A DNA stretch of 7,656 nucleotides from Rickettsia endosymbiont of Ixodes persulcatus (GCA_027293795.1 JAPYLE010000132.1:1-7656); one strand, 5' to 3'. Shown: positions 1 to 7,158, counted from the stretch's first letter. The notes: generated from the letters alone by a model not told the origin. Numbers and translations are program-made.

Positions 1-172
1 CTGGACCATAAGGTTTTGCTTTTATATCTCCTGTTTCCCATTTAAGAGTTTTCCATCTATATATAGTGTTACGACCTATATTGAATATTTTACATGCTTT
101 AACAATTGAGAGCACATCATCTAGAGCTTTGAATAGTTTCACTCTTAAATCGTAACTGTAACTGCTTGCCAT
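1..172 (-). CDS. IS630-family transposase, N-terminal part (partial)
   Basis: The frame starts at an ATG (170-172 on the plus strand as CAT) and stays open for 57 codons to the left edge of the window, where it is cut off by the window and not by a stop. The visible product begins MASSYSYDLRVKLFKALDDV and continues with a helix-turn-helix-like stretch (ACKIFNIGRNTIYRWK, about residues 27-42), as expected for the DNA-binding N-terminus of IS630/Tc1-type transposases. The catalytic DDE domain would lie off the window. Only about 17 bases separate the ATG from the terminal repeat, a normal layout for such an element. Whether the whole gene is intact cannot be judged here. Confidence 0.8.
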   Translation of the reverse strand, partial: MASSYSYDLRVKLFKALDDVLSIVKACKIFNIGRNTIYRWKTLKWETGDIKAKPYGP

Positions 173-189
173 AACTTATTTATTATTAT

Positions 190-207
190 CTATGGTCTAG
201 CTATACC
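190..207. repeat. Left copy of 18-bp IS terminal inverted repeat
   Basis: CTATGGTCTAGCTATACC here is the perfect reverse complement of 7517-7534. The match stops abruptly on the inner side, where the two element ends differ. The innermost 12 bases (CTATGGTCTAGC) are most clearly element sequence; the outer TATACC may be host sequence at the target. Confidence 0.8.
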
Positions 208-691
208 TGGTATATCTCTTAAGGTTTTATCTAAAACACCCGCAAATATTTCTCTATTATTGTTTAATCTCAGGGTTATCTTTAGTTAAAGTTATTAACT
301 CTTTCGCCATTCCTGTATACTCACCTTTAGCAAATCCATTAAAAATCTTTTGTAATGATTCAGGATTGTTAATTAAAGTCGGCATTACACTCGTAAGTTT
401 TATAACATCCTTTGCTTCTAATCCGTAATTTTCAAGTTGTTGTTTTATATTTTGGCTACCTTTTTCAAATTACACGACTTGTTACACTTATATAATAACC
501 TTTATTTACATCTGCAATAATATCATGTGCGGTCTCCGGCTTTGACATAACTTCGCCGACTATTTTAAGCATTTGTTTATCGAAATTATATTCATTCGTC
601 ATGCTTTGTATATTTGGAGTATTTTCAATAATACCTGAGGCAATATTTGATAAGACTATTTTATTATCAGCAAAAAAACTTTTTAATTTAT
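202..691 (-). pseudogene. Decayed partial copy of the neighbouring helical-repeat gene
   Basis: Read on the minus strand, this segment matches the middle of the intact gene at 714-3596, roughly plus-strand positions 2018-2622. Examples are NEYNFDKQML, EVMSKPETAHDIIAD, NYGLEAKD and TGMAKELITLTK, each with a close counterpart in the intact protein. It is disrupted in at least two places. About 100 bases equivalent to roughly 2297-2397 are missing near 470, and about ten bases are missing near 267, which brings a stop into frame. The left end is cut off by an IS630-type element, and the right end stops about 20 bases short of the intact gene's stop codon. It therefore looks like a tandem paralogue that decayed. 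No function is likely. Confidence 0.85.
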
Positions 692-713
692 ATTGCCTAA
701 TATGATAATTAAA

Positions 714-3596
714 TCAATTTGATCTAAGGTTTATGGAGTTATTTGTGTATTTTTTACTTTTTATTGGTAATGATGCGTAAGTGTGTGATTTATCGTGATT
801 ATCTATTATATGTACTTTACTATCTAAATTTGAAGCTATATTTTTTGCTTCTTTTAAAACATTTAATTTATTAATTTTTTCAAACTCATTTTTAAAGTTA
901 TCTTTTAACTGCCCATTGAAGATTTCTTTTGGTAAGTAAATTCCACCGTTAATAGTGCCTGCCCAAGTATATTTGGATTTAGAATTTAAAGTAGATGCAA
1001 TATTACTTGCTAACTTTTTTAGATTTTGCGGCTCTAAAAAATTATTTATATTATCAGGATTTTCTTTAGAATATTCAGAAACGATAGATTTGAGCATCTG
1101 ATTAATCATATAAAAATCTTCCCCTCTATTATCACCCTTATCAAAAAGTTTTTGTGATATTTGTTCACTTAAAATATTTGTCAATAAATTACTCTTAATA
1201 TCTTGTTTATTTGCAATATTTTCATACAAAGGTCTCAATACTTGTAATGGATAATTTATATGATTTGTAATATGTTTATATTGATTTGTTTTAGGAGTAG
1301 CTAGATTAGTAACCATATTCATAGGTAGTGAATTTAACTTTTCTATAATATAGTCTTTAACCGTTTGATTTTCTTCATATAATATTTTCACCTGTTGAAC
1401 AAATTCTTTTTTACTAAGTAAATTTCTTTTTCCCTCGGCTTGTACTTGTAAAAATACTTTATCAATTGCCTTATCAATTAATTTAGCTTGTTGTTCTTTA
1501 ATTAGTTCAGGTGCTAAAGAAGGGATGGTCTTATCAAGATTATAAGTGTCAGTAAGTAGCATTAAATTATCAGGTAATTTAGCACCTGCTAAATTAGTAT
1601 TTTTAAAATTACAATCTTTCAAAGAGGTTACTTTAGTTAAATCTGCATTTTTTAATGACACACCTGAGAAATTGATGTTAGATAAATTACCTACTAATAT
1701 AGCTCCCTCTAGGTTGAATTTTCCATTTTGTATTTTATTTAAATAATCTCTAAGAGTAATTTCATCGATAGTTTTATCTTTAAAATCTTGTGGTGCACTA
1801 AATACATCTTTTACTTTTTCAGTAGCATAGCTAAAACCTGCTTTTACAATATTCGGTAATTGCCCTTCAAAATAATTTGTTTTTTGAGCTAGATTATATA
1901 CGGCACTAGCGGCCCCACGATAATTACTTTTTTCGACTTCTGCTATAACTTTAACTAATTCATAAGGATGGTTTAACATTGATGGAAGTATATTATATAA
2001 TTCTTTCTTATCAAGGTTATTTATACCCGGTATGTCCACTAAAGTTTTATCTAGAATACTCGCAAATATTTCTCTACTATTGTTTAAATATTTTTTGATT
2101 TCAGGATTGTACTTAGTTAAAGTTATTAACTCTTTTGCCATTCCCGTATAATTACCTTGAATAAAATCTCGAAAAACCTTTTTTAATGATTTAGGTTTAT
2201 CAAGTAATATATGCATTATGCTAGTTAGCTTAGTAATATCCCTCGCTTCCAGACCATAATTTATAAGTTGTTGTATATTTTGGCTACCTTTTTCATCTTG
2301 TTCTAAAACCCCTGTAATTAAATTATCCAATAAGCCTTTTTTACTTTGCTCTACTAATATATCTTTTAATTTAAATGAAGGATCATTAAGGGCAGAGATT
2401 ATATTACCGGTTAAACTCATATAATCGCCTTTATTTAAGTCTGCAATAATAGCATGAGCAATTTCCGGTTTTGACATAACTTCACCTACTATACTAAGCA
2501 TTTGTTTATCAAAATTATATTCTTTTGTTATGCTTTGTACGCTAGGAGTATTTTCAATAATACCTAAAACAACATTTGGTAAAATTGTTTTATTGTTAAC
2601 AAAAAAACTTTTTAATTTATCATCACCCGCTACCATTTCTAAGGATTTCTGAAGAGCTACCATTACACCTTGATTTGGAGCATTAAGAGTATCCAAAATC
2701 TCTTTTGTCTCAGGAATTTTATTTAATAAAGTAGGAATAATATCTAAAATTTTAAGATCGATTTTGTAGCTTTCAAAATGTTCTTTTAAGAAAGGTTTAG
2801 CTTGTTCTTTCGCTTCTGCTAAGAAATTTTCAATAATTATTTGTTTTTCAGGAGATAACTTGTTAAATCTTTTTAGAGAATTAGTATTATTTATATTTTC
2901 AGCTAGTTCTTGCTTAAAATCAGGATGCTCATTAAATATTTTTATAATTTTTGCATATATATCCTTACTTTGAGGTTTTTGTAATATATCATCAAAAGTT
3001 TTTATATAATCGCTTGGAAGTATTTCAGTTGCTCCGATACGTATATAATTCGTAATATCTTCGCTCTTTTCGTTAAAAAATTTTTTGAAATTTTTATCGG
3101 TAACCAGCATATCCAAACTTCTAGAAGTCACTTTATTCCAGTCCGGTAGCTCTTGCTTTACTTCAACTGCAATTTCTTGAAGTTTTTTAAGTACTTTTTC
3201 ATTTTTAAAACATTCTTTTAGTATTTCGAGTCCCTTTTGATCTAAAGCACTCTTATCTTGAAATTCTCTAAAGCCTGCTTTTGCTAAGATTTGACCTATT
3301 TTAGGCAAATCATCTGAATGTTTTTTTAAAAATTCCCATATTGGAGATTTTTCGAGAAGTGATTTTTGAAATTCCGGATCAAGATATATATTAGAAGATT
3401 TAGCAAGCTTAATAAGATTATAAGTATTTACCGGATTAGTTAAAACAAACCTTGCTCCGAGTAGCATCGTTTTTAAACTTATACTTTTTGAAGACGATAA
3501 ATCCTTAATTGCACTCATTAGTACTGTATTAGCTTTAGAAGAAGATAAAATGTTTTCTACAACTTTTTGATAATTTTTATTGTTTATAACAGCCAT
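714..3596 (-). CDS. Large helical-repeat protein with short pentapeptide-repeat block, function unknown
   Basis: I do not recognise a named family for this 960-residue protein. It is lysine-rich and apparently almost all helical, with no signal peptide or membrane segment that I can see. Residues about 279-592 contain four related units of 75-90 residues, each with a pattern like L..I...L..P followed by a (G/S)(D/N)Y..-(helix)-L block; this suggests an alpha-solenoid. Residues about 627-674 are pentapeptide repeats (FNLEG, NFSGV, NADLT, TNLAG, AKLPD), enough for roughly two coils of a right-handed beta-helix. The C-terminal 280 residues have no motif I know. The ATG at 3596 (MAVINNKNYQ) was chosen; the frame is open upstream to a TTG at 3650, but neither start has a strong Shine-Dalgarno site. 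It lies 92 bp downstream of nrdB on the same strand. A decayed duplicate follows it. Protein-protein binding is a plausible but unproven role. Confidence 0.8.
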   Translation of the reverse strand: MAVINNKNYQKVVENILSSSKANTVLMSAIKDLSSSKSISLKTMLLGARFVLTNPVNTYNLIKLAKSSNIYLDPEFQKSLLEKSPIWEFLKKHSDDLPKIGQILAKAGFREFQDKSALDQKGLEILKECFKNEKVLKKLQEIAVEVKQELPDWNKVTSRSLDMLVTDKNFKKFFNEKSEDITNYIRIGATEILPSDYIKTFDDILQKPQSKDIYAKIIKIFNEHPDFKQELAENINNTNSLKRFNKLSPEKQIIIENFLAEAKEQAKPFLKEHFESYKIDLKILDIIPTLLNKIPETKEILDTLNAPNQGVMVALQKSLEMVAGDDKLKSFFVNNKTILPNVVLGIIENTPSVQSITKEYNFDKQMLSIVGEVMSKPEIAHAIIADLNKGDYMSLTGNIISALNDPSFKLKDILVEQSKKGLLDNLITGVLEQDEKGSQNIQQLINYGLEARDITKLTSIMHILLDKPKSLKKVFRDFIQGNYTGMAKELITLTKYNPEIKKYLNNSREIFASILDKTLVDIPGINNLDKKELYNILPSMLNHPYELVKVIAEVEKSNYRGAASAVYNLAQKTNYFEGQLPNIVKAGFSYATEKVKDVFSAPQDFKDKTIDEITLRDYLNKIQNGKFNLEGAILVGNLSNINFSGVSLKNADLTKVTSLKDCNFKNTNLAGAKLPDNLMLLTDTYNLDKTIPSLAPELIKEQQAKLIDKAIDKVFLQVQAEGKRNLLSKKEFVQQVKILYEENQTVKDYIIEKLNSLPMNMVTNLATPKTNQYKHITNHINYPLQVLRPLYENIANKQDIKSNLLTNILSEQISQKLFDKGDNRGEDFYMINQMLKSIVSEYSKENPDNINNFLEPQNLKKLASNIASTLNSKSKYTWAGTINGGIYLPKEIFNGQLKDNFKNEFEKINKLNVLKEAKNIASNLDSKVHIIDNHDKSHTYASLPIKSKKYTNNSINLRSN
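1575..1718 (-). other. Pentapeptide-repeat block inside the large helical protein
   Basis: About nine consecutive five-residue units with a central Leu/Phe/Ile (for example FNLEG, NFSGV, SLKNA, DLTKV, CNFKN, TNLAG, AKLPD) lie between the helical repeats and the C-terminal region. The pentapeptide-repeat family folds as a right-handed square beta-helix; this block is short for the family. The remaining protein is unlike typical pentapeptide proteins, so this is an embedded domain. Confidence 0.75.
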
Positions 3597-3688
3597 AAAA
3601 TTACTCGAAATTTTTAAATATTCTAAGTCTATTTTAAGAAAATAGATCAAGTATTCTTTAATTTTTTTATTTTTGTTGTTAATATGTA

Positions 3689-4663
3689 TTATTTATTATC
3701 CATTTCAGCAAATACTTCTTCCCATGAACCGGTAGTCGCCGCTTTAGAATATTCAGTTGCTCTATTTTCAAAAAAATTCGTATGTTCAACCCCGTTTAGC
3801 ATTTCGTCAAGCCAAGGAAGCGGGTTATGATTTACCAAATATACATCTTTGAGTCCTAGCTGCATTAAACGACGATCGGCAATATAACGAATATATTGTC
3901 TTACTTCATATGCCGTTAACCCCTCAATACCGCCGACTTCAAAAGCAAGTTCAATAAATGCATCTTCAAAATGCACGATAGTCGTACAGGCTTCATAAAT
4001 ACGTTTACGTAAAGTTTCCGTCCAAACTTCAGGGTTTTCTCTTACAAAAGTCTTAAATAGAGTAATAATTGAGTTAGTATGGAGTGTTTCATCACGCACT
4101 GACCAAGCAATAATCTGTCCCATACCTTTCATTTTATTAAAACGAGGGAAATTAAGCATGATCACAAAAGAAGCAAATAGCTGTAATCCTTCCGTAAAAG
4201 CTCCAAATACTGCTAAAGTAGTTGCTATATCTTCTTTAGTATCCACCTCAAATTGCTGCATATAATCATACTTGTCTTTCATTTCTTTATATTTAAGAAA
4301 TGCTGAATATTCGACTTCCGGCATACCTACCGTATCAAGTAAATGCGAATATGCTGCAATATGTACCGTTTCCATATTAGAAAATGCTGATAGCATCATC
4401 AATATTTCAGTCGGTTTAAATACGCGTGAATAATGCTTCATATAGCAATTATTCACTTCTATATCTGCCTGAGTAAAAAAGCGAAATATTTGCGTTAATA
4501 AATGCTTTTCACCTGGGGTTAAGTTATATTTCCAATCCTTAACATCGTCGGCAAGCGGTACTTCTTCCGGTAGCCAATGAATTTTTTGTTGAGTGTGCCA
4601 AGCTTCATATGCCCATGGATATGAAAACGGTTTATAAATTGGACTTGCATCAAGTAGTGACAT
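3689..4663 (-). CDS. nrdB: Ribonucleoside-diphosphate reductase, class Ia beta subunit
   Basis: This 324-residue protein is the radical-generating small subunit of aerobic ribonucleotide reductase; with NrdA it reduces ribonucleoside diphosphates to deoxy forms in the cytoplasm. The di-iron ligands are all visible: Asp67, Glu98 and His101 (METVH), Glu158 (FTEGL), Glu192 and His195 (RDETLH). The radical tyrosine is Tyr105, at the expected spacing after Glu98-x-x-His101 (Escherichia coli Tyr122). Trp30 fits the E. coli Trp48 position on the radical path, and Tyr305 fits Tyr356. The tail WEEVFAEMDNK is the likely NrdA-binding peptide. These residues mark a tyrosyl-radical di-iron enzyme rather than the tyrosine-less class Ic type. 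It starts at ATG 4663 with only a weak AAGAAA upstream. It lies downstream of nrdA in the same direction, separated by 248 bp mostly made of a palindromic repeat. Confidence 0.97.
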   Translation of the reverse strand: MSLLDASPIYKPFSYPWAYEAWHTQQKIHWLPEEVPLADDVKDWKYNLTPGEKHLLTQIFRFFTQADIEVNNCYMKHYSRVFKPTEILMMLSAFSNMETVHIAAYSHLLDTVGMPEVEYSAFLKYKEMKDKYDYMQQFEVDTKEDIATTLAVFGAFTEGLQLFASFVIMLNFPRFNKMKGMGQIIAWSVRDETLHTNSIITLFKTFVRENPEVWTETLRKRIYEACTTIVHFEDAFIELAFEVGGIEGLTAYEVRQYIRYIADRRLMQLGLKDVYLVNHNPLPWLDEMLNGVEHTNFFENRATEYSKAATTGSWEEVFAEMDNK

Positions 4664-4754
4664 AATTTTTCTTATTTATTTTTTAATTTCTTAATAATGT
4701 ATCTATCATCTAGCTCACTTGTAGGCATTGTTGCATGGCTCGTATTTTTTCGTC

Positions 4755-4790
4755 ATTGCGAGGAAAAACTATAAGTTTTGACGAAGCAAT
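4755..4790. repeat. Small hairpin within the palindromic repeat
   Basis: ATTGC at 4755-4759 pairs with GCAAT at 4786-4790, and inside it AAAACT (4765-4770) pairs with AGTTTT (4774-4779) around a three-base loop. The middle of the stem is imperfect. It would be present in a transcript running from nrdA into nrdB. Confidence 0.6.
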
Positions 4791-4804
4791 CCAGTAATTT
4801 TTAA

Positions 4805-4873
4805 TGTCATACCGTGGGTATCTTAGGACACAATTCGTTATACAAGATACCATGGTCAGGCCACGGTATGACA
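4805..4873. repeat. Long hairpin with 13-bp perfect arms within the palindromic repeat
   Basis: TGTCATACCGTGG (4805-4817) is the exact reverse complement of CCACGGTATGACA (4861-4873). A second pairing, GGTATCTT (4817-4824) with AAGATACC (4844-4851), continues the stem with a side bulge. No T-run follows on the minus strand, so it is not a standard intrinsic terminator, although it could slow polymerase or protect or expose mRNA ends between nrdA and nrdB. Confidence 0.8.
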
Positions 4874-4911
4874 CCGAACACGTTTCTCGATTCCTGCAAC
4901 AACACTTATAC

Positions 4912-6735
4912 TTACTGACAAGCTAAGCATTCTTCGTAGTTACCGGCTTCTGCTATCTTGTCATTTTGTTTCTCTAAATCTTTAAAATCTGCCTTTAGCA
5001 CATCATGTGAGACCTTATCGGCTCGCTGTATTGATGTCGACCTACAGTAATATAAACTTTTTACGCCTTTTTTCCAGGCTTTAAAATGAATGTTATTTAA
5101 ATATTTCTTACTAACATTACCCGGTAAAAAGATATTTAACGATTGTGCTTGAGTAATATAAGGAGTACGATCGCTTGCCAGTTCAATTAACCAATTCTGA
5201 TCAATTTCATAGGCAGTTTTGAAAACCTGCTTTTCTTCTTCGGATAAAAATGTTAAATGTTGCACCGATCCTTCATGTGTTGCAATCGAAGACCAAACCT
5301 GATCATTATTAAATCCTTTCTCTTCTAATAACTTTTCTAAATGTTTGTTACGTACGTTAAAAGAACCTGTTAAAGTTTTCTGTACAAAGCTATTAGCGGC
5401 AAACGGTTCTATTCCTGGCGAGGCATTACCTGCTATTACCGAAATTGAAGTGGTAGGTGCTATTGCGGTTTTATTGCTAAACCGCTCATTACTTCCTGCA
5501 TCTAGAGCGTCAGGACATGCTCCTTTTTCTTTACCGATTTCTATTGAGGCTTTATCGGCTTCAGCAGATATATATTCAAATATTTTTTTATTCCAAACTT
5601 TTGCCATAATCGATTCTATCGGTACTTTTTTCATTTGCAAAAATGAGTGGAATCCCATTACGCCAAGCCCAACGCTTCGCTCACGCAAAGCCGAATATTT
5701 AGCTCTTGCCATGGTATCCGGTGCTTTATTAATAAAGTCTTCTAAAACGCTATCAAGGAACAACATAATAGAATGGATAAATTCTTTATCGTCTTTCCAC
5801 TCTTCAAAATACTCTAAATTCAAAGAAGAAAGGCAGCAAACGGCAGTTCTTGACTTTCCTAAATGATCAATTCCCGTAGGCAATGTAATTTCGCTACAAA
5901 GATTGGACATTTTAACTTGAAGTCCTAGTTTTTTATGATGCTCAGGGATAGATTTATTAACAGTATCGATAAATAACAGATACGGCTCACCTGTTTCTAT
6001 TCTAGTAGTTAATAATTTGACCCATAAGTCTCTTGCCCTGACTTTGTTTGTAACTTTTTTGGTAGCAGGACTAACAAGGTCAAAATCCGTATTGTTTTCA
6101 ACAGCGTTCATAAATTCATCGGTAATAGCTATACCGTGATGAATATTAAGAGATTTTCTATTTACATCCCCCCCTGTTGGACGTCTTATATCGATAAACT
6201 CTTCAATTTCAGGATGATTAATAGGCAAATATACAGCCGATGAACCTCGTCTAATAGAACCTTGCGAAATAGCAAGAGTCATAGAATCCATTACTTTAAT
6301 AAACGGTATAATACCGGATGAATGACCTTTATTATAGATTTCTTCGTTAATAGATCGCACATTTCCCCAATAGCTACCAATCCCCCCTCCTCTTGAAGCT
6401 AGCCAAACATTTTCTGTCCATAAGTTTACTATATCGTCTAAGCTATCGTTGGTCTCATTCAAGAAGCATGATATAGGTAACCCTCTATCAGTTCCGCCGT
6501 TACTTAAAATCGGTGTTGCCGGCATAAACCACATTTTACTCATATATTCATATAGCTTTTGAGCATGCTGTTTATCTTCAGCATAATAACTAGAAACTCT
6601 TGCAAATAAATCTTGAAAATCCTCACCTTTCATAAGATATCGATCTCGCAGAATAGCTTTACCAAAAGGAGTAAGTAAATTGTTATGGCTGTTGTTTATA
6701 TTTATTTGAAATTTGTTTTTTTTAAGCGTGTTCAT
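4912..6735 (-). CDS. nrdA: Ribonucleoside-diphosphate reductase, class I alpha (catalytic) subunit, without ATP cone
   Basis: This 607-residue protein is the large catalytic subunit of class Ia ribonucleotide reductase, the partner of NrdB. The active-site cysteines are Cys90 (PISCFL) and Cys300 (VCCLSSLNL), the redox pair matching E. coli Cys225 and Cys462, plus the thiyl-radical Cys280 within NLCSE, with Asn278 and Glu282. Tyr562-Tyr563 (LYYCRS) match the radical-transfer pair Tyr730-Tyr731. A C-terminal Cys603-x-x-Cys606 tail (ECLACQ) replaces the E. coli CESGAC type and should reload the active site. It is about 150 residues shorter than E. coli NrdA: the N-terminus passes almost directly into the catalytic core, so the ATP-cone allosteric domain is absent. 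The start is ATG 6735, with no clear Shine-Dalgarno site. It is first in the nrdA-nrdB transcription order. Confidence 0.97.
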   Translation of the reverse strand: MNTLKKNKFQININNSHNNLLTPFGKAILRDRYLMKGEDFQDLFARVSSYYAEDKQHAQKLYEYMSKMWFMPATPILSNGGTDRGLPISCFLNETNDSLDDIVNLWTENVWLASRGGGIGSYWGNVRSINEEIYNKGHSSGIIPFIKVMDSMTLAISQGSIRRGSSAVYLPINHPEIEEFIDIRRPTGGDVNRKSLNIHHGIAITDEFMNAVENNTDFDLVSPATKKVTNKVRARDLWVKLLTTRIETGEPYLLFIDTVNKSIPEHHKKLGLQVKMSNLCSEITLPTGIDHLGKSRTAVCCLSSLNLEYFEEWKDDKEFIHSIMLFLDSVLEDFINKAPDTMARAKYSALRERSVGLGVMGFHSFLQMKKVPIESIMAKVWNKKIFEYISAEADKASIEIGKEKGACPDALDAGSNERFSNKTAIAPTTSISVIAGNASPGIEPFAANSFVQKTLTGSFNVRNKHLEKLLEEKGFNNDQVWSSIATHEGSVQHLTFLSEEEKQVFKTAYEIDQNWLIELASDRTPYITQAQSLNIFLPGNVSKKYLNNIHFKAWKKGVKSLYYCRSTSIQRADKVSHDVLKADFKDLEKQNDKIAEAGNYEECLACQ

Positions 6736-6767
6736 TATAGGTACTAATAATGGGGTTGTAGGCGTTA

Positions 6768-6796
6768 TTTATAATGCTTAATTTTGAAAAAATGAC
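6768..6796 (-). promoter_or_regulatory. Possible nrdA promoter
   Basis: On the minus strand TATAAA (plus 6768-6773) fits a -10 box about 33 bases before the nrdA ATG. A weak GTCATT (6791-6796) lies 17 bases further upstream in the -35 position. The -10 is good but the -35 is poor, and A+T-rich DNA yields such matches by chance. Its overlap with the ACAC...GTGT palindrome is what makes it worth listing. Confidence 0.35.
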
Positions 6797-6810
6797 ACCA
6801 TATTCAGTGT
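6795..6810. promoter_or_regulatory. Candidate NrdR box upstream of nrdA
   Basis: The minus-strand 16-mer ACACTGAATATGGTGT agrees with the NrdR-box consensus as I recall it (ACACWATATMTTGTGT) at 13 of 16 positions, including both ACAC and GTGT ends. It ends 59 bases before the nrdA ATG and overlaps the possible -35 region, where a repressor would act. NrdR is a zinc-finger/ATP-cone repressor of ribonucleotide reductase genes. Such boxes usually occur in pairs, and I see no good second box at the usual 31-32 bp spacing, so the call is tentative. Confidence 0.45.
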
Positions 6811-6813
6811 GCA

Positions 6814-7158
6814 GAATCTTCACCTAAGTAGACACGAGAATAATAATTTATTCAATATAAATATTTATTTTTTTTTAGATTTTTGACTTGACTTTCAAGA
6901 ATTAATCAAATAGCTTGAGTAATATGAATATAATTTTAACAAGTTAGAAAATTATTCCTACCCCTTAATTGGATAGGAAAAACTTATAATAAATTATCCA
7001 TTAAATAGATAATTTATTATTGAGTATTTAATAGATTTTAGTTTGGCATTAAATCTTTATATCAACTTAAAATAGTCTTTTTAATTTATTTGTAGTCCCT
7101 ATAGTTTTTAATAGTGGCAATTATATCACTTCTTTTTTAAAAATAAGAAAATTTAAAC
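6814..7158. other. A+T-rich spacer without a recognisable gene
   Basis: I see no reading frame worth calling on either strand in this stretch. It holds a short inverted pair TTCCTA...TAGGAA (6955-6979) followed by the perfect hairpin at 6986-7020. It may be the remains of an older gene, since the flanking gene on the right is itself broken, but nothing recognisable survives. Confidence 0.6.
6986..7020. repeat. 13-bp perfect inverted repeat (A+T-rich hairpin)
   Basis: ATAATAAATTATC (6986-6998) and GATAATTTATTAT (7008-7020) are exact reverse complements with a nine-base loop. There is no T-run directly after it on the plus strand; on the minus strand AAGTTTTT follows closely, so a weak leftward terminator is possible, although no leftward gene is seen just upstream of it. 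Confidence 0.65.

Larger units (their letters stand above)
1..207 (-). mobile_element. IS630-family insertion sequence, 5' end (partial)
   Basis: This is the end of an insertion sequence that continues beyond the left edge. It contains the start of a transposase gene read on the minus strand, and its outer tip is an 18-bp sequence at 190-207 that is the exact reverse complement of 7517-7534 at the other end of the window. The outer boundary is uncertain by a few bases. Homology of the neighbouring decayed gene to its intact relative appears to resume at about 202, so the last TATACC may be host DNA including the TA target typical of IS630 elements. The family is assigned from the transposase termini seen in this window. 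Confidence 0.75.
4728..4902. repeat. Composite Rickettsia-type palindromic repeat between nrdA and nrdB
   Basis: The gap between nrdA and nrdB is nearly filled by nested inverted repeats. The outer arms are TTGTTGCA (4728-4735) and TGCAACAA (4895-4902). Inside are a small hairpin (4755-4790: ATTGC...GCAAT enclosing AAAACT-ATA-AGTTTT) and a larger one (4805-4873). Sequences such as GTCATTGCGAGG and AAGCAATCCAG are, from memory, characteristic of the palindromic elements dispersed through Rickettsia genomes. Which numbered class it belongs to was not determined. It is more G+C-rich than its surroundings, which supports a separate origin. Confidence 0.75.

Noticed and set aside
1546..1746. Open frame of 66 codons on the plus strand
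   Set aside because: It is antisense to the pentapeptide block of the large protein, where the repeated codon pattern keeps the opposite strand open.
3597..3650. Upstream extension of the large protein to a TTG start
   Set aside because: The extra 18 residues are possible, but TTG is a rare start, there is no strong ribosome-binding site before it, and the extension crosses a perfect hairpin. The ATG at 3596 is more likely.
4805..4873. Intrinsic terminator between nrdA and nrdB
   Set aside because: The stem is good but no T-run follows in the direction of transcription, and the sequence fits a dispersed palindromic repeat better.
5345..5866. Open frame of 173 codons on the plus strand
   Set aside because: It lies wholly antisense to nrdA, whose catalytic residues are all intact, and its product resembles nothing I know; it is a shadow of coding constraint.
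6832..6847. Second NrdR box (ACACGAGAATAATAAT)
   Set aside because: Only the ACAC half-site matches and the spacing to the first candidate is 37 bp, not the usual 31-32 bp.
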